From CAMLIZ01 sp040758375 (GTDB lineage: Bacteria > Pseudomonadota > Gammaproteobacteria > Burkholderiales > Burkholderiaceae_C), in assembly GCA_040758375.1 (NCBI GenBank), contig JBFLWE010000018.1:1-64000 (forward strand): a stretch of DNA of 64,000 nt. Direction: 5' to 3'. Shown piece by piece: positions 58,255 to 64,000 of this stretch. The number at the start of each line of letters is the position of its first letter. Position 1 is the stretch's first letter. The position numbers and the translations under genes are program-made. The notes below the pieces were generated by a model that saw only the letters and a program-made list of their open reading frames with translations, ran no database searches and was not told where the DNA came from.

Positions 58255-60330
58255 ATGAGGATGCTGTGGCGCTGGCTGGCCTCGTTCCGGCGCCGCATCC
58301 TCTTTCGCACCGTCTTCCTGCTGCTGATGGTGGCCACCGTGGCCTTGGCGGTGGCGGTGCTGCAGCAGGAAAAGCAGCTCAGCTACGAGGCCTACCGCAA
58401 GAGCCTGCGCAAGACCGAGGCGCAGCTGCTGGCCAAGCTGCACCATCCTTCGGGCCAGTTGGCGCTGCTCAACCCGCAGGCGCACCAGGGCGGGGTGACG
58501 CCGCTCAAACCGCTGGTGCTGCCGTACTCGGCCATCGACTTCGACGACCCGCACAAGGCGCAGCAGACGGTGGAGCTGGCCGGCTGCCTGGTGCAGTACC
58601 CGCGCCACGGCGCGCTGTGCGTTACGGTGCCGCACACGGCCTGGGCAGGCGGCTTCCTGTACATCGCGGGCAGCTTTGCCAGCGGCGAGTTGGTGCCGCG
58701 CGCACGCGGCGAGCTCGACGTCACCACCGCGCACCGGGTGCGCCTGATCGTCTCGATGCGCGGCCGCACCGAGCACTGGGTGGCGCCGTTCGAGCAGCCG
58801 CCGCAGCGCCGTGCGCGCGAGGCCGAGAGCGGGCGCCTGACCGGCTTTGCGGTGGAAGGGGCGTCGCTGGCCGGCGCGCGGCCCAGCCGCGAGTTCCGCG
58901 GCTGGCTGTGGCAGGACCGCGACTGCATCCAGGGTGCGGCACCGGCCGGCTGCCTGCGGCGCGCGTTCTTCTCGATGCGCCTGCCGGTGGAGGCCTTGCG
59001 CGAGGCGGTGTTCGACCGCTCGCAGCGCGGCGTGTGGCCGCCGCCGGACCTGGACCGCATGGTGGTGCACCTGCAGGTGCTGCCGCCGGGCGACGGCGCG
59101 GCGCCGCTGCTCGACAGTGACGACCCGGAGGCCATGCCGCCGTTTTCGTTGCAGGAGCTGAAGTCGCTGCTGCTGCCGGGCGAGACCCTGCGCGTGCTGA
59201 GGCTGCGGCCCAACGCGCCGCCCACCAGCGTGCTCACCCTCGTGGGCGACGAGACGGCGGCGCCGTCGCGTCCTTGGCTGGACCAACTGGTGCGCAAGCT
59301 GCTGGTGGAAGGCGACGGCGTCCCGATCGAGGCGCAGGACACGGTGTCCACGCCGCTGGGGCCCTACCGCGTGGTGCTCACCGGCGACCTGCGCAGCGTC
59401 GACGCGCGGCTGGCCGGCGTGGCCACGCGCATGGTGTGGTTCGTGGGCGCGATGCTGCTGGCGATCGTGCTGGCTTGGTTGATCATCGAGGCGGGCCTGA
59501 TCCGCCGCATCGGCGTGCTCACGCGCCGTGCGCGCGCCGTGTCGCGCGACGTGACCGGCGCACGCGGCGTGAGCGACCTGCAGGTGGCCGACCTGCGCGG
59601 CAGCGACGAGCTGGGCATCCTGGCGGGCGCCTTGTCCGACCTGCTGCAACGCGTGAGGGAAGACACGCAGCGCGAGCGCCTGCGCGCCGAGCGCGAGCGC
59701 GACCTCTGGCACGCCGTGGGCCACGAGATCATGTCGCCGCTGCAGTCGCTGATGGCGCTGCACGGCGGCCCCGACGATCCGAGCCGCCGCTACCTGCAGC
59801 GCATGCAGCAGGCGGTGCGCGTGCTCTACGGCAGTGCCTCGCCCAGCGAGGCCTTCGAGACCAGCACGCTGGAACTGCAGGCCATGGACCTGCACCAGTT
59901 CCTGCGCCATGTGGCCGCCAACGCGCCGCATGCGGGCATCGAGTGCGTGGTGCTGGAGGCCGAGGCAGGCCTGGGCGAGGTGATCGTGCGTGCCGATGAG
60001 CACTCGCTGGAGGACGTGGTGGCGCACGTGCTGCGCAATGCCGGCCGCTACCGCGTGCCGGGCACCGACATCACGCTGCGGCTGCGCGCGGATGCCGCCA
60101 GCGCCGAGGTGGAGATCCACAACCAGGGGCCGCCGATCGCACCGGAGCTGATGGACAAGATCTTCGAGTACGGCGTGTCCGACCCGGCCAGCGGCGAGGG
60201 CGGCACGCACCGCGGCCAGGGGCTGTTCGTGGCCAAGACCTACATGGCCAAGATGGGCGGCACGATCCGCGCCCACAATGTCGGCGGCGGTGTCGCCTTT
60301 GTGCTGGCCCTGCCCAGGGCGGGCGGCTAA
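58255..60330 (+). CDS. membrane sensor histidine kinase
   Basis: 691 residues. Membrane helix at about 15-38 (LFRTVFLLLMVATVALAVAV) and another at about 395-415 (MVWFVGAMLLAIVLAWLII) enclose a large periplasmic domain of about 350 residues that I do not recognise. A HAMP-like linker and dimerisation helix follow, with His490 in AVGHEIMSPLQSL. The ATPase domain shows DVVAHVLRNAGRYR (N box) and GQGLFVAKTYMAKMGG. The HE-I-MSPLQ phospho-site lacks the usual Asn/Arg positions. Together with the upstream regulator it forms a two-component system divergent from the SPFH genes. Confidence 0.9.
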   Translation: MRMLWRWLASFRRRILFRTVFLLLMVATVALAVAVLQQEKQLSYEAYRKSLRKTEAQLLAKLHHPSGQLALLNPQAHQGGVTPLKPLVLPYSAIDFDDPHKAQQTVELAGCLVQYPRHGALCVTVPHTAWAGGFLYIAGSFASGELVPRARGELDVTTAHRVRLIVSMRGRTEHWVAPFEQPPQRRAREAESGRLTGFAVEGASLAGARPSREFRGWLWQDRDCIQGAAPAGCLRRAFFSMRLPVEALREAVFDRSQRGVWPPPDLDRMVVHLQVLPPGDGAAPLLDSDDPEAMPPFSLQELKSLLLPGETLRVLRLRPNAPPTSVLTLVGDETAAPSRPWLDQLVRKLLVEGDGVPIEAQDTVSTPLGPYRVVLTGDLRSVDARLAGVATRMVWFVGAMLLAIVLAWLIIEAGLIRRIGVLTRRARAVSRDVTGARGVSDLQVADLRGSDELGILAGALSDLLQRVREDTQRERLRAERERDLWHAVGHEIMSPLQSLMALHGGPDDPSRRYLQRMQQAVRVLYGSASPSEAFETSTLELQAMDLHQFLRHVAANAPHAGIECVVLEAEAGLGEVIVRADEHSLEDVVAHVLRNAGRYRVPGTDITLRLRADAASAEVEIHNQGPPIAPELMDKIFEYGVSDPASGEGGTHRGQGLFVAKTYMAKMGGTIRAHNVGGGVAFVLALPRAGG

Positions 60331-60339
60331 ATTGATGCC

Positions 60340-60420
60340 CGCCCCAAGCAACGCACGGGGCAGGCCTGCGCCTTGGGGCGTCACATCGGCTTTGGAGCGG
60401 CCCGGCGCCGATTTGGCTGG
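60340..60420. repeat. copy of the structured GC-rich intergenic repeat
   Basis: Arms ATCGGC (60385-60390) and GCCGAT (60407-60412) flank the loop TTTGGAGCGGCCCGGC (60391-60406), almost identical to the loops at 13287 and 57391. A looser 5' part contains GCCCC...GGGGC dyads (60341-60361). It follows the kinase gene and may act as terminator. Confidence 0.65.
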
Positions 60421-60456
60421 AACCCGCCACCTTCAACGACAACGAGGAGCTTGCCG

Positions 60457-60810
60457 ATGCTTGCCACCGTGCTGGTTGCGCTGGTCGCGCTGATCCATGT
60501 GTACATCGTGGTGCTGGAGATGGTGCTGTGGGACAAGCCGGCCGGCCGCAAGGCCTTTGGCACCACGGCGGAGTTCGCGGCGCAGTCCAAGGTGCTGGCC
60601 GCCAACCAGGGCCTGTACAACGGCTTTCTCGCCGCTGGCCTGTTCTGGGGCCTGTGGCTGGGTGCCGAAGGCCGGGCCGTGACGCTGTTCTTCCTGGGCT
60701 GCGTGCTGGTGGCGGGCCTGTATGGGGCGGCGACGGCCTCGCGCAAGATCCTGTGGGTGCAGGCGCTGCCGGCGGCGCTGGCCATTGGCGCCGTGCTGTT
60801 CGCCGGCTGA
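60457..60810 (+). CDS. DUF1304 family membrane protein
   Basis: 117 residues from the ATG at 60457 with GAGGAG upstream. Four membrane helices: VLVALVALIHVYIVVLEMVL, then AAGLFWGLWLG, TLFFLGCVLVAGLYGA and LPAALAIGAVLFAG. KAFGTTAEFAAQSKVLAANQ with GLYNGFLA is the DUF1304 core. The function is unknown. It is convergent with the flavodoxin-fold gene. Confidence 0.9.
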   Translation: MLATVLVALVALIHVYIVVLEMVLWDKPAGRKAFGTTAEFAAQSKVLAANQGLYNGFLAAGLFWGLWLGAEGRAVTLFFLGCVLVAGLYGAATASRKILWVQALPAALAIGAVLFAG

Positions 60811-60812
60811 AG

Positions 60813-61406
60813 CTACTCGCCCTTGGCGCCCAGCGCGCGCAGCTTCGCCAGCCACCGCGCCCGCTGCGCGTCGTTCATGCCTTCCACCAGGCCGATCAGG
60901 GTCTCGTGGATGGGCGAGATGCCCACGAAGCCGAGGATGTTGCGCTCCAGCGCCTTCAGGCTGTGGGCGCGGAAGTACCAGCGGTACACCACTGCCGGCA
61001 TGCCCATCGTGACCACCACGCGGGCCGAGCGGCCGGTGAGCAGCTTGGCCGGCATGCCGCGCGCGTCGCGCTCGGTGCCGATGGCAAAGCCGGGCCGCAT
61101 CACCTGCTCCAGGAAACCCTTCACCAGCGCCGGCATGCCGCCCAGCCAGAGTGGGAAGAACAACACGACGTGCTGGCTCCAGGCCAGGGCTTCCTGCGCC
61201 GGCTGCAGCGCCGGCGGCAGCGGCCCATGCTCCCATTCGTGCTTGCTGCGCAGCAACGGGAAGTCGAGCTGGTTCACCGCAAGCGTGCGCAGCTCGTGGC
61301 CAGCGCTGCGCGCCCCGTCGGCGTAGGCCTGGGCGAGCGCATGCGCCAGGTGCGGCGTGCCGGGGTCGGGATGGCCTTGCAGCAGAAGGATTCGTTTCGT
61401 CGTCAT
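60813..61406 (-). CDS. NAD(P)H dehydrogenase, flavodoxin-like fold
   Basis: 197 residues. FMN-binding start KRILLLQGHPDPGTPHLAHAL, then VVLFFPLWLGGMPALVKGFL (PLWxGxxPAxxKGF) and GFVGISPIHETLIGLV. Belongs to the NQO/MdaB-KefF-like quinone reductases, which reduce quinones or electrophiles with NAD(P)H. It is followed at higher coordinates by the TetR gene on the same strand (66-base gap), which may control it. Confidence 0.88.
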   Translation of the reverse strand: MTTKRILLLQGHPDPGTPHLAHALAQAYADGARSAGHELRTLAVNQLDFPLLRSKHEWEHGPLPPALQPAQEALAWSQHVVLFFPLWLGGMPALVKGFLEQVMRPGFAIGTERDARGMPAKLLTGRSARVVVTMGMPAVVYRWYFRAHSLKALERNILGFVGISPIHETLIGLVEGMNDAQRARWLAKLRALGAKGE

Positions 61407-61471
61407 GCGTCCATCGTGCCCCGCGGCTGCGGTCGGCGCTTGATGTCGCGCAACCGGGGCAAACCGGGGGC

Positions 61472-62089
61472 TCAAGGGGCGACAGGGCGCCGCGGCGGCA
61501 GCGTGCCGTCGATCACCGCGCGTACCAGGTGCGCGGCCGGCGCGCTCAGCTCGGCCAGCCGGTCCACCGCGTCCTGCTCGATCGCCTGCAGCACCAGCTC
61601 GTTGATGCCGCCGACGATGGCCATGGCCATCGTGCGCAACAGGGGCAGCCGGTTGCCCGCCCGCTCGCCGGCCACGCGCACGATGAACTCGGCGATCTCG
61701 AGGTTGACGCGACGCCGCACGCGCAGGCCTTCCGGGCCCAGGTGCAGGATCTCGATGAACAGCGTGCGCAGCAGCGGCGGGTTGCAGGCCAGCGTGGCGA
61801 AATAGGCTGCCAGCGCATGCTCGGCCTGCTGGTGCCAGTCGCGCGCCGGGTCCAGCGCCTGGCGCAGCACCTGCATCGCCTGCTCGCTGGCCGCCTGGTA
61901 CAGCGCGAACAGGCATTCGGCCTTGCCCGCGAAGTGCTCGTAGAAGGTGCGCTTGGACACCCGGGCCTGGGCGGCGATGTCGGCAATGGTGGTGTCGGCA
62001 TAGCCCTTGCGCGCCACCACCTCCGACATCGCGTCGAGCAGGCGGCGGCGGTGGTCGGTGGCGGCTTCGGCAAGGGCGTCGGTGTCCAT
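61472..62089 (-). CDS. TetR-family transcriptional regulator
   Basis: 205 residues from the ATG at 62089 (no strong ribosome site; upstream in-frame ATGs exist but would read through the operator region). The helix-turn-helix reads ADTTIADIAAQARVSKRTFYEHFAGKAECLF at about 30-60, the standard TetR pattern. The C-terminal ligand domain is all-helical. It is divergent from the PF10118 hydrolase gene, and two GGTACC-type palindromes lie between them. Confidence 0.9.
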   Translation of the reverse strand: MDTDALAEAATDHRRRLLDAMSEVVARKGYADTTIADIAAQARVSKRTFYEHFAGKAECLFALYQAASEQAMQVLRQALDPARDWHQQAEHALAAYFATLACNPPLLRTLFIEILHLGPEGLRVRRRVNLEIAEFIVRVAGERAGNRLPLLRTMAMAIVGGINELVLQAIEQDAVDRLAELSAPAAHLVRAVIDGTLPPRRPVAP

Positions 62090-62099
62090 CAGCGCGCAA

Positions 62100-62165
62100 T
62101 GGTACTTGACAGTACCAAGGCCCGGCTGGCACATTGCCGCGGTGCCGGTACGACTTGGTACCAAG
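62100..62165. promoter_or_regulatory. two palindromic operators between tetR and the hydrolase gene
   Basis: TGGTAC-TTGACA-GTACCA at 62100-62117 puts a perfect -35 hexamer (TTGACA) inside a dyad, and CTTGGTACCAAG at 62154-62165 is a perfect 12-base palindrome. Both share GGTAC/GTACC half sites, so they are likely binding sites of the adjacent TetR protein. Repressor bound at the first would block the -35 of the hydrolase promoter. Confidence 0.7.
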
Positions 62166-62180
62166 GCAAGGAAAACACCC

Positions 62181-63011
62181 ATGACCGAGCTCGTCGTCCG
62201 CCGGCTGTTGATCGACCTGGACCGGCCGCTGCCGCGGCACTGGCATGGCGGCGACGCTTTCCGCAGCGCCTATTTCAACGCGCTGTCGATGAGCTTTCCG
62301 ATCGGTGAGCAGTTCTTCATCGACGCGGTGCGCAGCGGGGCCAGGAGGCTGGGACCCGAGCAGCAGGCGCGCTTGCAGGCCGAGGTGCAGGGTTTCGTGG
62401 GCCAGGAGGCGACGCATCGGCGCCTGCACGCGCTGTTCAACGGCCACCTGGAACGCCAGGGCCTGGTGAACCACTGGGCCGAGCGCGCAGCGCGGCGCAT
62501 TGCCCGCATCCAGGCGTTGGACGTGCGCCACCACCTGGCGGCCACCGCGGCGCTGGAGCACTTCACCGCCATCCTGGCCGAACACCTGCTGTCGCATCCC
62601 GAGCAGTTCGCAGACACCGAGCCGCGCTTGCAGACGCTGTGGTTCTGGCATGCGTCCGAAGAGTCGGAGCACCGCAGCACCGCGTTCGATCTCTACCAGT
62701 CGTCGGGCGGCGACCACCGCTGGCGCGTGCGCTGGTTCCGCATCGTCACGGTGCACTTCCTCACTGATGCGCTGCGCCAGACGGTGAACAACCTCTGGCA
62801 CGACGGTACGCTGTTCCGGTGGCGCACCTGGCGCAGCGCCGTGCACTTCTTCTTCGGCCGTGGCGGCCTGGTGCGCGAATGCTTCAAGCCCTGGCGCGCC
62901 TACTTCCGGCGCGATTTCCACCCGTCGCAGCAAGGCTCTGGCCGGGCGGCGCAGTGGCTGTCGCAGCACGCACGGCAATACACGGTGGTGAGCGGCCGCG
63001 CCACGGCGTGA
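62181..63011 (+). CDS. PF10118-type metal-dependent hydrolase
   Basis: 276 residues. Starts VVRRLLIDLDRPLPRHWHGG, then FNALSMSFPIGEQFFIDAVR, GQEATHRRLHALFN, LEHFTAILAE and WFWHASEESEHRSTAFDLY, the conserved His/Glu set of the PF10118 family, which has a ferritin-like di-metal look. The precise reaction is unknown. It is a frequent neighbour of TetR regulators in proteobacteria and is probably de-repressed by a hydrophobic ligand. Confidence 0.87.
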   Translation: MTELVVRRLLIDLDRPLPRHWHGGDAFRSAYFNALSMSFPIGEQFFIDAVRSGARRLGPEQQARLQAEVQGFVGQEATHRRLHALFNGHLERQGLVNHWAERAARRIARIQALDVRHHLAATAALEHFTAILAEHLLSHPEQFADTEPRLQTLWFWHASEESEHRSTAFDLYQSSGGDHRWRVRWFRIVTVHFLTDALRQTVNNLWHDGTLFRWRTWRSAVHFFFGRGGLVRECFKPWRAYFRRDFHPSQQGSGRAAQWLSQHARQYTVVSGRATA

Positions 63012-63027
63012 GCCGGCCGCCGCCGGA

Positions 63028-64000
63028 TCAGGCGGCGACCGTCTGGTTGCGGCCGCAGCCCTTGGCGCGGTAGAGGCGTTCGTCGGCCAGCGCCACCAGC
63101 CGGTTGCGCACTTGGACCTCGTCGCGGTGGGCCAGGCCGATGCTCACGGTGACTTTCAGGCCGGGCTGGATCTCGCTCCATGGCGCGGCTTCGATCGCGC
63201 CGCGCAGCCGCTCGCAGGCGCTCGCCGCGAGGGCCGGATCGGCGCTGCGGACCAGTAGCGCGAATTCCTCGCCCCCGTAGCGGGCGCACAGGTCGCCCTG
63301 GCGCGTGCCTTGCCGCAGCAAGACGCCGATCTCTTGCAGAACCCTGTCGCCTACCAGGTGCGAAAAGCGGTCGTTGACCTGCTTGAAGTGGTCCACGTCG
63401 AGCAGCGCGAGGCTGAAGCGCTCGCCGGCGTCGAAGGCGGCCTGCAGCGACTCGTCGAGGTGCCGGCGGTTGGACAGGCCGGTCAGCGTGTCCTGCAGTG
63501 CCTGGCGCGAGCGGTGCTCGGCTTCGCGGGTGAGTTCGAGGTTGCTGCGCTCCAAGTGCTCGGCGCGCAGCCGCTCGGACTCGGCAGCTGCCTTGGCCCG
63601 CTCGGTCTCGAGCTGCACCGCCACCGCCTGCGAGCGCAGCTGCGCGGTTTCGGAGGCCACGGCGGCGAACAGCGCGTGATAGCGCTTGTGGTGCTGCAGT
63701 GCGGCGGCCACGTCACCGGTGCGCTCGCAGGCCTCGGACAGGTGCAGCTCGCACTTCATCGCGTAGGGCTGCGCGCGGATCTCCTGCGACAGCGACAGTG
63801 CGGCGGCAAGCGCGTCGCGTCCGGCCTGCGGACGGCCGCGCGCGAGTTCGAGCAGGCCCAGCGTGATGAGGCCATAGGCCTCGCCGCGCTGGTCGCCGAT
63901 GCTGCGGGAGAACGCGAGCTGCTCCTCGATGGCCGCCTGCGCGGCTATGAAGTCGCCAAGCCCGGTGAGGTCGCGGCAGATGTTGACCAGGCTTGTCGCC
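63028..64000 (-). CDS. TPR-containing diguanylate cyclase, C-terminal part (runs off window)
   Basis: At least 323 residues are visible; the gene continues beyond 64000. The visible N-terminal part shows TPR-like helices (DFIAAQAAIEEQLAFSRSIG, EAYGLITLGLLELARGR). A coiled coil follows (QLRSQAVAVQLETERAKAAA), then GGDEF: DTLTGLSNRR, the active GGEEF in ARYGGEEFALLV, and an inhibitory I-site RQGD five residues before it. It should make cyclic di-GMP in response to a protein or ligand bound by the TPR region. No membrane segment is seen in the part present. Confidence 0.92.
   Translation of the reverse strand, partial: ATSLVNICRDLTGLGDFIAAQAAIEEQLAFSRSIGDQRGEAYGLITLGLLELARGRPQAGRDALAAALSLSQEIRAQPYAMKCELHLSEACERTGDVAAALQHHKRYHALFAAVASETAQLRSQAVAVQLETERAKAAAESERLRAEHLERSNLELTREAEHRSRQALQDTLTGLSNRRHLDESLQAAFDAGERFSLALLDVDHFKQVNDRFSHLVGDRVLQEIGVLLRQGTRQGDLCARYGGEEFALLVRSADPALAASACERLRGAIEAAPWSEIQPGLKVTVSIGLAHRDEVQVRNRLVALADERLYRAKGCGRNQTVAA

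Noticed and set aside
62127..62137. TGGCACATTGC as a second sigma54 promoter
   Set aside because: TGGCAC is followed directly by ATTGC, so the GG-to-GC distance is far too short for sigma54.

Overview
The window looks like chromosomal DNA from a very GC-rich (about 70%) betaproteobacterium of the order Burkholderiales (Rubrivivax / Leptothrix / Ideonella-like). The grounds are codon usage, the map-glnD pairing, the PHB-type 3-hydroxybutyrate dehydrogenase, and CCCCCGAGGGGGC-type intergenic repeats of a kind I associate with this order. No species can be named from sequence alone. Coding density is high and no gap between genes exceeds about 220 bp, apart from the repeat-rich spacers described below. 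No rRNA, tRNA or CRISPR array was seen.

Layout. (1) 1-2.6 kb: the N-terminal end of an IS1182-type transposase runs off the left edge. It is followed by a PIG-L deacetylase, a GT2 glycosyltransferase and an HExxH protein in tight order, then a DUF3606 gene convergent to them. (2) 2.6-6.2 kb, minus strand: a probable operon of periplasmic binding protein, sigma54 activator and 3-hydroxybutyrate dehydrogenase, led by a canonical -24/-12 promoter. (3) 6.2-11.8 kb: GNAT enzyme, small unknown protein, stand-alone receiver, hemerythrin, and an OmpR regulator with a hybrid kinase. (4) 11.9-19.3 kb: a disaccharide uptake and phosphorolysis operon (ABC transporter, GH65 phosphorylase, beta-phosphoglucomutase). 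(5) 19.3-20.9 kb, minus: three tandem small heat-shock proteins with a heat-shock-like promoter and a 5' leader that can hide the ribosome site. (6) 20.9-23.9 kb, minus: alkylation repair (Ada-AlkA fusion, Ogt) coupled to an EamA transporter. (7) 24-26.8 kb: a pair of M16 proteins, one with and one without the zinc motif. (8) 26.8-36.2 kb: trehalose synthesis (otsB, GH15, otsA), the ybhP-clsB-ybhN envelope trio, acylphosphatase, an L,D-transpeptidase-like protein and a PQQ-type sugar dehydrogenase. (9) 36.2-45.3 kb: a HepT remnant, then a giant cyclic beta-1,2-glucan synthase gene preceded by a 77-residue membrane protein. (10) 45.4-52.9 kb: glnD and map (minus) divergent from purL. (11) 52.9-57.3 kb: a DUF4143 ATPase with an AT-rich palindrome at its start, a probably truncated AraC-type N-domain, an SH3-like periplasmic protein and an SPFH protein. 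(12) 57.5-64 kb: a two-component pair, DUF1304, a flavodoxin-fold reductase, TetR divergent from a PF10118 metal hydrolase, and a TPR-GGDEF protein cut by the right edge.

How it fits together. Much of the middle concerns glucose-based compatible solutes and the envelope. One operon imports a disaccharide and breaks it by phosphorolysis to beta-glucose-1-phosphate and then glucose-6-phosphate. A second makes trehalose from glucose-6-phosphate and UDP-glucose, and a third makes osmoregulated periplasmic glucan from UDP-glucose. Cardiolipin synthesis, cell-wall cross-linking-like and heat-shock genes lie among them, so an osmotic/heat stress region is a reasonable inference. The least-described items are regulatory: the self-contained sigma54 cassette, the two-state hsp20 leader, and a family of structured intergenic repeats with compensating stem changes around a nearly constant loop.
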